From Chloroflexota bacterium (lineage in GTDB: Bacteria; Chloroflexota; Anaerolineae; Anaerolineales; Villigracilaceae): a stretch of DNA of 64,000 bases. Positions within the stretch are counted from its first letter, which is position 1, and every line of letters begins with the position of its first letter. The DNA lies in NCBI GenBank assembly GCA_016223135.1, contig JACRPQ010000010.1, forward strand, positions 1 through 64,000, written 5' to 3'. Positions 32,867 to 41,134 of this stretch are shown here, one piece after another. The notes beneath the pieces are model-generated. The model saw only the letters and a list, made by a program, of their open reading frames with translations. It was not told the origin of the DNA and did not search any database. Both the position numbers and the translations under genes were made by a program.

Positions 32867-33910
32867 CTAATGTGTGGCATCAGTTAATTCAATCAATTTT
32901 CCCATCTTCAACTGTTCCAGCCTTTCGGCGCCACATGCAAACATTACCACTTCAATCTGCCGTTTCGTGAGTTTAATCATCTCAATGACCGCCTCCGTCG
33001 AAAGCGCCGCAGTTTTGAGGAATTGTCCTGCCATGCCGCCAAGCGTTGCACCGAGTGCGAGGCACTTGGCGATATCGAGACCATCTTTGAGCCCGCCGCT
33101 GGCGAAGATCGTCATGTGGGGAACGGCTTTTTTGACGTTCAAGATCGAGTCCGCTGTGGGGATGCCCCAGCCAATGAACGTCGCGGCGAGTTGACGGGTG
33201 AATTCGTCTGGCGCGCGGTGCATTTCGACCTGCGACCAACTTGTGCCGCCCGCGCCCGCCACGTCTATGGCTTGGACGCCGCAATCGGCGAGCAGTTTGG
33301 CTGTCCGCGCCGAGATGCCCCAGCCAACTTCTTTGGCGATGACAGGGACTTCGAGTTTCCTGCAGACTTCTTCGATCTTTTTGGCGAGACCGGCAAAGTT
33401 CACATCACCGCCGTCTTGTACTGCCTCTTGCAGCGGGTTGAGATGGAGAATGAGCGCGTCTGCCTGGATCATTTCGACGGCGCGGCGGCAGTGGTCAATG
33501 GTGTAACCGTAGTTGAGCTGCACAGCGCCCAGATTGGCGAAGAGCAAAATATCGGGCGCAGTGCGGCGTACTTGAAAAGTCTTTGCTTGTTCGGGGTGTT
33601 CGATGGCGGCGCGCTGACTGCCCACGCCCATGGCAATGCCCATCTCTTGCGCGGCTTCGGCAAGGCGCAGGTTGACGGTCCCGGCTTCGGCTGTCCCGCC
33701 GGTCATGGAAGAGATGAGGAGTGGAGCGGCTAATCGTTTGCCGAACAGGCTGAGGGTCGTATCGAGGCGGTTGAGGTCCAGTTCGGGGAGGGCTTCGTGC
33801 GTGAAATGATAGTTTTCGAGCCCGGTCGTCAGCGCGGAGCGGACATCCTGTTCCAGGTTGATTTTGATATGGTCGGCTTTTCGCTGGTCAATGGGCGCAA
33901 CTTTTGTCAT
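32867..33910 (-). CDS. fni: Type 2 isopentenyl-diphosphate delta-isomerase
   Basis: A 347-aa FMN-dependent TIM-barrel enzyme that interconverts IPP and [13 protein letters not shown] at the N-terminus, ISSMTGGT (FMN contact), [26 protein letters not shown] and AGAGGTSW are hallmarks of the Idi-2 family. It needs FMN, NADPH and Mg. No other isoprenoid gene is adjacent. The upstream region lacks a strong ribosome site, so the ATG choice rests on homology with the N-terminus. Confidence 0.93.
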   Translation of the reverse strand: MTKVAPIDQRKADHIKINLEQDVRSALTTGLENYHFTHEALPELDLNRLDTTLSLFGKRLAAPLLISSMTGGTAEAGTVNLRLAEAAQEMGIAMGVGSQRAAIEHPEQAKTFQVRRTAPDILLFANLGAVQLNYGYTIDHCRRAVEMIQADALILHLNPLQEAVQDGGDVNFAGLAKKIEEVCRKLEVPVIAKEVGWGISARTAKLLADCGVQAIDVAGAGGTSWSQVEMHRAPDEFTRQLAATFIGWGIPTADSILNVKKAVPHMTIFASGGLKDGLDIAKCLALGATLGGMAGQFLKTAALSTEAVIEMIKLTKRQIEVVMFACGAERLEQLKMGKLIELTDATH

Positions 33911-33945
33911 GGGGGGGTGTTCCTGTGTTTGTAATTATCTCTGGC

Positions 33946-33973
33946 TTGACACGGCTTTTAGACCGTGTACAAT
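33946..33973 (+). promoter_or_regulatory. Strong sigma-70 promoter of acpP
   Basis: TTGACA (33946-33951), 16 bases, TACAAT (33968-33973) lie 27 bases before the acpP ATG. Confidence 0.8.
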
Positions 33974-34000
33974 TGCCGCGAAACTCTAAAGGAGGTTGTC

Positions 34001-34234
34001 ATGTCTGACACATATAATGAAGTAAAGGCGATCATCAAGGATTTGCTTGGCGCGGATGAGGAGAAAATCACCATGGATGCCCGCTTCCGCGAAGACCTTG
34101 AGGCTGATTCTCTCGACCTGGTTGAACTCATCATGGCGTTTGAAGATAAGTTCGGGGCGGAGATTTCAGATGAGGACGCCCAGAAGATTACGACGGTGGG
34201 CGAGGCAGTCAGGTACATCGACTCGCACAAGTAG
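34001..34234 (+). CDS. acpP: Acyl carrier protein
   Basis: A 77-aa acidic four-helix carrier. The phosphopantetheine serine lies in [12 protein letters not shown], the universal DSL motif. AAAGGAGGTTGTC before ATG is an excellent ribosome site, and a near-consensus promoter precedes it, in line with a highly expressed housekeeping ACP. It carries fatty acyl chains during synthesis. No fab genes are adjacent. The ATG at 34001 is chosen over an upstream in-frame start that lies inside the promoter. Confidence 0.95.
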   Translation: MSDTYNEVKAIIKDLLGADEEKITMDARFREDLEADSLDLVELIMAFEDKFGAEISDEDAQKITTVGEAVRYIDSHK

Positions 34235-34256
34235 TCTGCTCGATGGGATTATAACC

Positions 34257-34292
34257 GTAGAGCCGTCCAAAGCGGACGGCTCTACGCGTTTA
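34257..34292. terminator. Terminator between convergent acpP and sucD
   Basis: GTAGAGCCGTCC (34257-34268) and GGACGGCTCTAC (34274-34285) are perfect 12-bp arms, followed by GCGTTTAAT. It can serve both strands. Confidence 0.75.
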
Positions 34293-34311
34293 ATGACCTG
34301 TGGCAATTGGA

Positions 34312-35175
34312 CTATTTGAGGAGGGACGGGATTTCTTCCGGGTGTTTGGCGACCTTCACACCGGCGGCTTCGAGCGCGCGGATTTTATCTGCCGCGCTGC
34401 CGGCGCTGCCTTCGATGATGGCGCCAGCGTGTCCCATGCGTTTGCCGGGCGGGGCGGTCTGACCGGCGATGAAGGAGACAACCGGTTTGGTCATGTGGGC
34501 GGCGATGTATTCGGCGGCTTTGTCTTCATCGGTTCCGCCGATTTCGCCAATCAACACCACTTTTTCGGTCTGCGGGTCATGCTCGAACATTTCCAGCACG
34601 TCAATGAAGTTGGTGCCGTTGATGGGATCGCCGCCGATGCCCACGCAGGTGGATGCGCCCATGCCCACGAGTTTCAGAGCATACAGCACTTCGTAGGTTA
34701 GCGTGCCGGAGCGGGAGACAACGCCCACGTTGCCGGGGATGGCGATATTGCCGGGGATGATGCCGACCTTGGCTTCGCCGGGCGTCAGCAAGCCGGGGCA
34801 GTTGGGACCGATGAGGCGCACGCCCTTTTGGTCAATGTAGTTGCGGACGCGCATCATGTCCTGTACGGGGACGCCTTCGGTGATGCAGACGATGAGGGGG
34901 ATGCCGGCGTCGGCGGCTTCGAACATCGCGTCGGGCGCGAAGCGCGCCGGGACGAAAATGACCGAGCAGTTGGCGCCGGTTGCTTCGACCGCCAATTTGA
35001 CCGAGTCGAACACGGGGATTTTGCCATCCAGCACCCATTCGCCGCCTTTACCGGGCGTCACGCCGGCGACGACGTTAGTGCCATAAGCGACCATTTGTGT
35101 GGTATGGAAGAGACCTTCGTTTCCTGTAATGCCCTGCACGAGCAGGCGTGTGTCTTTGTTGATGAGTATGCTCAT
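34312..35175 (-). CDS. sucD: Succinate-CoA ligase (ADP/GDP-forming) alpha subunit
   Basis: A 287-aa alpha subunit. [14 protein letters not shown] is the CoA-binding Rossmann motif and [10 protein letters not shown] holds the phosphorylated active-site histidine. [10 protein letters not shown] and GIGGDP are also conserved. With SucC it makes ATP or GTP from succinyl-CoA in the citric-acid cycle. It starts three bases after the sucC stop, so the two are translated together. Confidence 0.96.
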   Translation of the reverse strand: MSILINKDTRLLVQGITGNEGLFHTTQMVAYGTNVVAGVTPGKGGEWVLDGKIPVFDSVKLAVEATGANCSVIFVPARFAPDAMFEAADAGIPLIVCITEGVPVQDMMRVRNYIDQKGVRLIGPNCPGLLTPGEAKVGIIPGNIAIPGNVGVVSRSGTLTYEVLYALKLVGMGASTCVGIGGDPINGTNFIDVLEMFEHDPQTEKVVLIGEIGGTDEDKAAEYIAAHMTKPVVSFIAGQTAPPGKRMGHAGAIIEGSAGSAADKIRALEAAGVKVAKHPEEIPSLLK

Positions 35176-35178
35176 GTG

Positions 35179-36312
35179 TTAACCCTTTGCCGCGGCAACC
35201 GCTTTGCGGGCGGCGTCTGCCAGCGTTTCGGCTGTAATCATGTTTGCGTTTTCGAGGAGTTTGCGTCCTTCTTCGGCGTTGGTTCCCACCAGGCGGACGA
35301 CCATTGGGACTTTGGGTTTGACCTCTTCCATGGCGGTCAAGATTCCGCGCGCCACTTCATCGCAGCGGGTGATGCCGCCGAAGATGTTGAACAGCACGGC
35401 TTTGACGTTCGGGTCGGCGAGGATGATGCGCATCGCCGCCGCCACCTTTTCCGCTCCTGCGCCGCCGCCGATGTCCAAAAAGTTGGCGGGTTCGCCGCCG
35501 AATAGTTTGACAATGTCCATGCTGGTCATCGCCAGTCCTGCGCCGTTGACCATGCAGCCGATGTTGCCGTCCAGTTTAATGAAGGACAAGCCGTGCCGCC
35601 GCGCCTCGGTTTCGGCGGGCGCTTCCTCGTCCACATCGCGGATTTCCGCCAGGTCGGGGTGACGAAACAGGGCGTTGTCGTCAATCAACATCTTGCCGTC
35701 GAGGGCAACCAGTTTGTTGTCTTTCGTAATCACCAGCGGATTGATTTCCGCCAGTTCGGCGTCGTTGTCCTTGTATGCCTGCCACAGTCCGGCGGCAATG
35801 CGGCTGAAGTCGCGCCACAGTTCACGCGGCAGGTCAATGGATGCGGCGATGTCGCGCGCCTGGTAATCGCGCAGACCAAGCAGTGGGTCAATGTGAATTT
35901 TGACGATCTTTTCCGGCGTCTTTGCCGCGACTTCTTCGATGTCCACGCCGCCGGCGGCGGAGGCGATCATGACCGGTTTCTTCGCGGCGCGATCGTTCGT
36001 AATCGAAAAGTAAATCTCATGCGCGATGGCGGCGGCTTCATCCACCAACACCTTGCGGACGGGCAAGCCCTTGATGGTCATCGTCAGTATCTGCCCCGCA
36101 AGTTCGGCGGCTTCGTCGGCGTCTTTGGCGACTTTCACGCCGCCTGCTTTCCCGCGTCCGCCCACCAGCACCTGCGCTTTAATAACAACGCGGCCACCCA
36201 GTTCTTCGGCGATCTGCTTCGCCTCGTCTGCGGTAGCCGCCACCCGTCCCTTGGGGATGGGAATTCCATACTTGGCAAAGATGGCTTTGGATTGATATTC
36301 GTGAAGTTTCAT
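35179..36312 (-). CDS. sucC: Succinate-CoA ligase beta subunit
   Basis: A 377-aa beta subunit beginning [18 protein letters not shown], with an ATP-grasp domain ([16 protein letters not shown]) and a CoA-ligase domain ([12 protein letters not shown] near the C-terminus). [16 protein letters not shown] is the conserved central motif. GGGAAGATC precedes ATG. It is the first gene of a sucCD operon. Confidence 0.96.
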   Translation of the reverse strand: MKLHEYQSKAIFAKYGIPIPKGRVAATADEAKQIAEELGGRVVIKAQVLVGGRGKAGGVKVAKDADEAAELAGQILTMTIKGLPVRKVLVDEAAAIAHEIYFSITNDRAAKKPVMIASAAGGVDIEEVAAKTPEKIVKIHIDPLLGLRDYQARDIAASIDLPRELWRDFSRIAAGLWQAYKDNDAELAEINPLVITKDNKLVALDGKMLIDDNALFRHPDLAEIRDVDEEAPAETEARRHGLSFIKLDGNIGCMVNGAGLAMTSMDIVKLFGGEPANFLDIGGGAGAEKVAAAMRIILADPNVKAVLFNIFGGITRCDEVARGILTAMEEVKPKVPMVVRLVGTNAEEGRKLLENANMITAETLADAARKAVAAAKG

Positions 36313-36357
36313 GATCTTCCCTTAGGTTGATTTCAAAACACGCGCATTATACCACCC

Positions 36358-36657
36358 TCATTTTTCGGTCAATGACACATCCCGATAGATGATGCGCCGC
36401 CGTTCCTCGACCATCAGCGGAACCGCCTCCTCGAGCCATTTTTTGAAGTGAGGCGTTTCGCGGTGGGTGAGTGCATCCGCTTCGGATTTGAACATTTCGA
36501 TGAACGTGAACCTCGTCGGATCGTCCATCTGTTGAAGGACATCGAAACGGACGCATCCCGCCTCGCCGCGGCTTGCTTCTGCATTTTGAAGCGTGATCTC
36601 CCTGAAGCGTTCTACATGCTCCGGATAGACGTGACTGTGAACAAGGATGATGTACAT
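36358..36657 (-). CDS. Antibiotic-biosynthesis-monooxygenase (ABM) fold protein
   Basis: A 99-aa ferredoxin-like dimeric alpha/beta protein. MYIILVHSHVYPEHVERFREIT, GCVRFDVLQQMDDPTRF and HRETPHFKKWLEEA follow the YgiN/LsrG/quinol-monooxygenase pattern, which acts on quinols or related small molecules. The catalytic role is unproven. A -10 element lies upstream, overlapping the preceding gene's end. Confidence 0.87.
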   Translation of the reverse strand: MYIILVHSHVYPEHVERFREITLQNAEASRGEAGCVRFDVLQQMDDPTRFTFIEMFKSEADALTHRETPHFKKWLEEAVPLMVEERRRIIYRDVSLTEK

Positions 36658-36684
36658 GTTTTACCTATTATTTTGCGTGTAGCC

Positions 36685-36693
36685 ATTATAGCA
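36685..36693 (-). promoter_or_regulatory. Extended -10 (TGC-TATAAT) for the ABM gene
   Basis: On the minus strand TGCTATAAT sits at the end of the metallophosphoesterase gene, 28 bases before the ABM start. No clear -35 is needed with the extended TG. This gives the ABM gene its own promoter. Confidence 0.55.
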
Positions 36694-37339
36694 CAACAAA
36701 ACTACGACACCCACTACAATTTTCACCTTCAAAAACCACCGGGCGCCGCATCGGAATATAGAACAAATTGCAGATGCTGACGTTTGCAAATACGGTTCGT
36801 CCATTTGTGCTTTGTCCAAATGCTTCGTGAATGTGCCCGAAGATATGCAGGGCAGGTTGGATGTGTCCCACCGCTTCGAGCAACTCACGACAGCCCACCC
36901 GGCTTCCAAAGAAGGTACGGTCATGGTGTCCATACGGAGGGGTGTGGGTGATTAGGACATCCGTCTCCGGCGGGATGTGCTCCCATTTTACGCGGAGCGA
37001 TTCGCGCGGCAGGTTGAATGCCATATCCCGAAATATAGGCTGCCAGGGTGTGCCATAGAACTTGACCCCCTGAATTGTTACGCTCTCATCCTGCAGATAG
37101 ATGGCGTTGGACAACCGCGCGCGGCTTTCATCAGGCTGGGCTTCAAAGCACATGTCGTGATTTCCCGCGATGACAAGTTTATGGGTGTGGGGCAGGCTTC
37201 CCAAAAACTCGTTGAATTTCACGACCTCGTCGAGGCGGCCGTGCAAGGTCATGTCGCCTGCAAATACCAGCACATCCCCATCCGGTATGTTGAACCATGG
37301 GCGGCGACCATGCGTATCGCTGAAGGCAACGATTTTCAA
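36686..37339 (-). CDS. Calcineurin-like metallophosphoesterase, MPPED type
   Basis: A 217-aa phosphoesterase. FSDTHGR, FAGDMT, VIAGNHDM, ITHTPPYGHHD and FGHIHEAFG supply the full set of metal ligands (Asp, His, Asn). KFNEFLGSLPHTHK and the overall order resemble eukaryotic MPPED1/2 and bacterial Class III cyclic-nucleotide phosphodiesterase-like proteins. It may hydrolyse cyclic nucleotides or phosphodiesters. The start is TTG 37339; no strong ribosome site is seen. The stop overlaps the promoter of the ABM gene. Confidence 0.88.
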   Translation of the reverse strand: MKIVAFSDTHGRRPWFNIPDGDVLVFAGDMTLHGRLDEVVKFNEFLGSLPHTHKLVIAGNHDMCFEAQPDESRARLSNAIYLQDESVTIQGVKFYGTPWQPIFRDMAFNLPRESLRVKWEHIPPETDVLITHTPPYGHHDRTFFGSRVGCRELLEAVGHIQPALHIFGHIHEAFGQSTNGRTVFANVSICNLFYIPMRRPVVFEGENCSGCRSFVVL

Positions 37340-37420
37340 TTCTTCAACCTGTAATTCGCGTACTTACTGATGGTACGCAGAGCGTGCGTCGCACCTTCGC
37401 TGCCTATGGCGCGACGCACT

Positions 37421-37487
37421 GCGTAGCGCGACATTCATGTCGCCCGAAAACGCGAGATAAATCTCGCGCTACCGCGTAACATGAGTT
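37421..37487 (+). repeat. Family B palindromic repeat at the stop codon of the PanB-neighbour gene
   Basis: GCGACATTCATGTCGC and CGCGAGATAAATCTCGCG are two hairpins ending in ACCGCGTAACATGAGTT, almost identical to 39764-39830. The stop codon of the minus-strand gene (37486-37488) is formed by the end of this element. The left half to 37360 is less clear, with GCGTCGCACC/GGCGCGACGC pairing. Confidence 0.6.
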
Positions 37488-38748
37488 ACTTATGCAAATT
37501 CTTCGCCGCGACAAAACTCAAGCCATGCGCGGTCAACTCCCAAGCGGTGCGGTTGGCGGCTTCCACTTTGAGCAGGAAGTTCTTTTGCAGGTTGTCCCAG
37601 TCGCCGCTTTCGATGACTTCCTTTTTCTCACGGAAGTAGTCGAGAATGTCGGAGGGGTGGGCGAGGGTTTGTTCCACTTCAGGGTCGGCGCCTTCGTGTT
37701 TGGCGGCGATGTTCGCCACATGGTCGGCGATTTCGATGAGTTCGGCGCGGCGGTTGTAGGGCTGGACGACGATGCTCTTCCACGTCTCGGTGATGTGATG
37801 CTCGAAGCGGATGACCTTCTCGAAGCCGAGCGCCTTGCGGAATTGGGCGGTCAGTTCCATGGTCTGATTGTTGATCGAGTTCGACCAGTTGAATCCGATG
37901 AGCGGACTGGTGCCGTCTTCGCGGCTGAAGAGTTTCGCCATGGTCATAATCCACAGCGCGTGGTAGGGATTATCGGAACCGAAGAAGACGCTGATTTTGA
38001 AGTTGATGTTCACGCCCAGTTTGTAGAGCAGGAAACCGAGCAGAATCGTCCCCGCGTTGAAGTTGAGGACGTGCTGCACGCCGTAGTTGGTGTAGTAGTA
38101 GAGGAACTCGTCCAGCCATTGCAGCGCGTGTTCGTTGGGTTGACCGATTCCGCCGAAGTAGCCGGTGATGGTGGCGGGACCGCCCAAATGCGGGTTCGAG
38201 CCATCCGTGCCTTTGGTATCGAGCGTCTCGACGAAGGACGCGCCGATGATGTCCAACGCGGCGACAATGGCGGGCAGGTCGCCATCTGCCTCGGATTCTT
38301 TCATCTTGCGGACGGCGATGAAGCGCCCGGGGACGAGCGTTCGGTTTGCGATTGCCTGCTCTGCCATGACGCGGATCCAGGGGAAGTATTGCAGCGCGGA
38401 GACTTCGAGAGTCACAGCGTAGCGGTCTTTGAATTTGGTCGAATCGGCTTGAGGTCCGAGCACGCGGCGGCGGTAATCCTTGACCGAGACGAACGCGCCG
38501 CAGTCGCGCTGTTCGATCAGCCAGTTCAAATCCTTGATTGCCTCCGGCTGGCGTTCCTGCACAATCTTGAACAGGTTCTCCAATTTACGCGCCTGCCTGT
38601 GCTTGCGGTTGATTTCTTCCGGCGTGCCATATTTTGCGACAACGGCGAGGAAGTCTTTCATCACTTGCGAATCGGGGTCGAGGAAGACGGCGTTGACGGC
38701 TTTGAGTTTGTCGGGGGAGATTTTGAGGGATTTTTGGAGGTTGTTCAT
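37486..38748 (-). CDS. Unrecognised conserved-looking protein next to panB
   Basis: A 420-aa soluble protein I cannot name. The N-terminal 120 residues are charged helices (RKHRQARKLENLFKIV). The middle and C-terminal parts read like a TIM-barrel: VAALDIIGASFVETLD, a Gly/Pro-rich loop GGPATITGYFGGIGQP, GVQHVLNFNAGTILLGF, ISVFFGSDNPYHALW, SPLIGFNWSNS, then VIRFEHHITET with paired histidines. The Asn and His residues could bind substrate or metal. GGAGCCAAA precedes ATG. It lies 110 bases after panB on the same strand. An enzyme role is inferred only. Confidence 0.72.
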   Translation of the reverse strand: MNNLQKSLKISPDKLKAVNAVFLDPDSQVMKDFLAVVAKYGTPEEINRKHRQARKLENLFKIVQERQPEAIKDLNWLIEQRDCGAFVSVKDYRRRVLGPQADSTKFKDRYAVTLEVSALQYFPWIRVMAEQAIANRTLVPGRFIAVRKMKESEADGDLPAIVAALDIIGASFVETLDTKGTDGSNPHLGGPATITGYFGGIGQPNEHALQWLDEFLYYYTNYGVQHVLNFNAGTILLGFLLYKLGVNINFKISVFFGSDNPYHALWIMTMAKLFSREDGTSPLIGFNWSNSINNQTMELTAQFRKALGFEKVIRFEHHITETWKSIVVQPYNRRAELIEIADHVANIAAKHEGADPEVEQTLAHPSDILDYFREKKEVIESGDWDNLQKNFLLKVEAANRTAWELTAHGLSFVAAKNLHK

Positions 38749-38764
38749 TTTGGCTCCTGGGGAG

Positions 38765-38855
38765 AGGTACAGGTATATAGGTACACAGGTAGACAGGTAG
38801 ACAGGTACACAAGTACACAGGTAACGTGTGTACGTGTGTACCTGTCTACGTGTTT
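38765..38855. repeat. Short tandem repeats GGTA(C/G)ACA and inverted partner
   Basis: The gap between panB and the unknown gene is built of GGTACACAGGTAGACA-like units (38765-38822) followed by the mirror-image GTGTACGTGTGTACCTGTC series (38824-38855). The two halves could fold into a long imperfect hairpin. No gene is present. Confidence 0.6.
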
Positions 38856-38858
38856 ACA

Positions 38859-39716
38859 TTACTTCACCATCTTCTTCAATTCCTCATACTCCTCATCCGG
38901 CATTCCAAACCAATTCTCCGGCTGAGGGAATTGACGGTTGACCACCTCGTCACGATAGGCTTTGAGTCCGTTGAGGATGACTTCGCCTGCGTTGCCATAG
39001 ACCTTCGCCATCTTCGGCTTGAACTTGGGGTAGAGACCGAACATATCGTGATAGATGAGCAACTGCCCGTGCGCGTGCGGACCGGAGCCAAGGCTCATGA
39101 TGATGCAGTTCTCGGCGCGTTCGGTGATGAGTTGGCACAGCCGGTCGGGGACGAGTTCGAGCAGGATAGCAAAGGCGCCGGCTTTTTCGAGGGCTTTGGC
39201 GTCGTCTAGGATTTTCTTCGCCAGCGCAGCGGACTTGCCCTGCAGGCGAAAGCCGCCCAGCGCAGAGACCGATTGCGGCGTAAGTCCCAAATGACCGATG
39301 GCGGGGATGCCCGCGTCCACGATGCCTTTGATGCGGTCCGCCATGGCGGCGCCGCCTTCGAGTTTGATGGCGTCGCAGCCGGCTTCCGCCATGAAGCGCC
39401 CGGCGTTGCGGATCGCTGTTTCGACGCTCGGCTGGTAACTCATATAGGGCATATCCCCAACGACAAAAGCAGTCGGCGCGCCGCGCCTCACGGCTTGCGT
39501 GTGGCGGATCATGTCGTCCATTGTGACCGGCAGGGTGCTGTCGTAGCCGAGCATGGTCATGCCGAGGCTGTCGCCGACGAGGATCATTTCGATGCCCGCC
39601 TGCTCCTGCAAATACGCGGTGGGATAGTCGTAGCAGGTCAGCCAGGTGATGGGCTCGCCTTTCTTCACTTTGTCGAAGAGATAGGGCAGGGTGATTTTTT
39701 TGCGGGGTTCGGACAT
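38859..39716 (-). CDS. panB: 3-methyl-2-oxobutanoate hydroxymethyltransferase
   Basis: A 285-aa ketopantoate hydroxymethyltransferase, first step of pantothenate synthesis (adds a hydroxymethyl group from methylene-THF). ITWLTCYDYPTA, ILVGDSLGMTMLGYDSTLPV (metal aspartate), KLEGG and IGHLGLTPQ are diagnostic. Length is normal. AAGGAG precedes ATG. No panC or panD is adjacent. Confidence 0.95.
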   Translation of the reverse strand: MSEPRKKITLPYLFDKVKKGEPITWLTCYDYPTAYLQEQAGIEMILVGDSLGMTMLGYDSTLPVTMDDMIRHTQAVRRGAPTAFVVGDMPYMSYQPSVETAIRNAGRFMAEAGCDAIKLEGGAAMADRIKGIVDAGIPAIGHLGLTPQSVSALGGFRLQGKSAALAKKILDDAKALEKAGAFAILLELVPDRLCQLITERAENCIIMSLGSGPHAHGQLLIYHDMFGLYPKFKPKMAKVYGNAGEVILNGLKAYRDEVVNRQFPQPENWFGMPDEEYEELKKMVK

Positions 39717-39740
39717 GGGGTACTCCTTTTGTTAGACTTA

Positions 39741-40265
39741 TTAGCTCACCTTACGCAGTTCCTTCGTAGGGCGACATTTATGTCGCCCGAAAACGCGAGA
39801 TAAATCTCGCGCTACCGCGTAAGGTGAGTTATTAGGCTTCCGAAGTTTGAGAGACTTCGGAAGCCTGTAAATCACTTCAACATTTTCATAGCCGCCCACT
39901 TCGTAATAATGCCCCCATTGAATCCCGCGCAGAGAGAAGGGCATCTCGCACGCTTCCACCTGCAGCGGGATGAAGAAAATCGTCCCTTCGGGTTTTTCTT
40001 TTTGGATGTCCTGCGCGTACTTGATTTCCTTTTGAACATACCCCTCTTTGCTTACCGAAACGCTCGAAAAGCAGACGATGACCGCGTCGCTGGCGCGCAT
40101 GGCTTTCTGAATTTCCAGGTCCCAATCCATGCCGGGCAGCAGGGCGTCGCTGTCGAGCCAGGGGGCAAAGCCATCCGCCTTGAGGCGCTCGAACAGTTCG
40201 CGGACAAGCGGCTTGTCCTCGCTGGCGTGGCAGAGGAAGACTTTGAGGGGAAGGGAGGCAGCCAT
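39741..40265 (-). CDS. TIR-domain protein with a repeat-encoded C-terminus
   Basis: A 174-aa protein. Residues 6-130 are a TIR domain (LKVFLCHASEDKPLVREL, PWLDSDALLPGMDWDLEI with the glutamate, VIVCFSSVSVSKEGYVQKE). After GGYENVEVIYRLP the family's last helix is missing. Instead the sequence reads through a small palindrome (39837-39869) and then through MITE family B (39744-39830), which encodes the last 29 residues and ends at a TAA made by the flanking ATTA. The gene is therefore a truncated or remodelled TIR protein. NADase activity is possible but unproven. Confidence 0.8.
   Translation of the reverse strand: MAASLPLKVFLCHASEDKPLVRELFERLKADGFAPWLDSDALLPGMDWDLEIQKAMRASDAVIVCFSSVSVSKEGYVQKEIKYAQDIQKEKPEGTIFFIPLQVEACEMPFSLRGIQWGHYYEVGGYENVEVIYRLPKSLKLRKPNNSPYAVARDLSRVFGRHKCRPTKELRKVS
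39744..39830. mobile_element. MITE-like element, family B (87 bp)
   Basis: Inverted ends CTCACCTTACGC (left) and GCGTAAGGTGAG (right), two inner hairpins (GCGACATTTATGTCGC; CGCGAGATAAATCTCGCG), and direct ATTA repeats on both sides (39740-39743, 39831-39834). Partial relatives lie at 24861 and 37421. It overlaps the 3' end of the TIR gene. Confidence 0.75.
39837..39869. repeat. Palindrome AGGCTTCCGAAGT-N7-ACTTCGGAAGCCT
   Basis: Perfect 13-bp arms inside the 3' end of the TIR gene. The CTTCCGAAG core is shared with the palindrome at 40368-40388 on the other side of the gene, so related repeats bracket it. Confidence 0.65.
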
Positions 40266-40502
40266 GTCGCTCTCGCTTGTTTCAACTATAGCATGGAAAC
40301 GTCCTTGCCGCTTCTGTTGAATATCCTCGTTTCAGCGACGGATGTCCAAATTGTACTACCGCCAGACCTTAGACTTCCGAAGTCTAAGTGTTATTTCTTT
40401 ACCGTACACAGAAACCCTAAAGGTCTGCTTTCCCTTCGTGAATTTGAGAATTTCCAAAAGGACCTTTAGGGTTTTTCACGAGAGAAAGGTACGGTAGAGA
40501 GA
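40266..40502. repeat. Repeat-rich spacer upstream of marR
   Basis: No gene is seen. CTTAGACTTCCGAAGTCTAAG (40368-40388) is near-palindromic. From 40396 to 40502 a MITE-like unit has ends TCTTTACCGTAC and GTACGGTAGAGA, with inner AACCCTAAAGGTC and GACCTTTAGGG arms. The right third matches 12437-12476. Confidence 0.6.
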
Positions 40503-40506
40503 GTGT

Positions 40507-40534
40507 TATAATAATAGTTGCAAAATGCAACTAT
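40507..40534 (+). promoter_or_regulatory. marR promoter -10 and MarR-type operator
   Basis: TATAAT (40507-40512) is followed by ATAGTTGCA-AAA-TGCAACTAT (40514-40534), a perfect 9-bp inverted repeat containing TTGCA/TGCAA, the usual MarR operator form. It covers the transcription start, so the downstream MarR protein probably represses its own operon. Confidence 0.8.
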
Positions 40535-40542
40535 TTTGAGCC

Positions 40543-40986
40543 ATGACCATCCCCGACCTGATAGATACCTTTTGGGAGACCCTCCCTCCCGTCTGGCGGC
40601 AGACGCGGGCAAAGATTCGCGCCGTGGCTGCCGAGCGCTTCGGGCTGACCGTCGAACAATTCCAGGCGCTGCGCCGCATCCGCAAAGGATACAACTCGGT
40701 CAGCGCCTTGGCAGAGGAGGGGCGGCTTAGCCGTTCGCAAGCCAGCCGCGCCGTGGAAGCGCTGGTGCGCCGGAAACTGGTGGCGCGTCTCACCGACAGC
40801 GGCGACCGCCGCCGCGCTCATCTCTCCCTCACCGCAAAGGGCGAGGGAGTCCTTTCCGCCATCTATGCCGAGACCGAAACATGGCTCTCGGAGCGCTTCC
40901 AAGCCATCACACCTGCGCAGACGCAAGAGATCATCCGCGCCTTGCGCTTGCTGCGCGAAGCCTTCTTCCCCAAACCCCCTCCCTAA
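40543..40986 (+). CDS. MarR family transcriptional regulator
   Basis: A 147-aa winged-helix regulator. The DNA-binding part reads SVSALAEEGRLSRSQASRAVEALVRRKLVARLTDSGDRRRAHLSLTAKG (about residues 51-100, with wing DSGDRRRAHL), flanked by N- and C-terminal dimer helices. The operator at 40514-40534 overlaps its own start of transcription. It lies upstream of a two-subunit ABC exporter, a standard arrangement in which binding of a drug or phenolic ligand frees the promoter. Confidence 0.9.
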   Translation: MTIPDLIDTFWETLPPVWRQTRAKIRAVAAERFGLTVEQFQALRRIRKGYNSVSALAEEGRLSRSQASRAVEALVRRKLVARLTDSGDRRRAHLSLTAKGEGVLSAIYAETETWLSERFQAITPAQTQEIIRALRLLREAFFPKPPP

Positions 40987-41064
40987 ACCAGTCACCATTT
41001 GCCGCTCACTTACCACTTACCAATTACCAACCTCCCTCTCCTCCATCCATATTGACCACCCGCC

Positions 41065-41134
41065 TCCAGACTATCAGACTATCCGACTCCAGACTATCAG
41101 ACTCTAAACTATCTGACTCCCGACTATTAGACTC
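41065..41134. repeat. GACTATC(A/C)GACT short tandem repeats
   Basis: The 148-bp gap between marR and the exporter gene ends with five or six degenerate copies of CAGACTATCAGACT. They run up to the start codon, so the exporter gene has no clear ribosome site. Confidence 0.5.

Noticed and set aside
38765-38855. Possible CRISPR array
   Set aside because: Units are 8-16 bases without unique spacers; no cas genes.
37492-38925. 477-codon open frame opposite the PanB-neighbour gene
   Set aside because: Runs antisense over a better-supported gene, and the product has no domain-like pattern.
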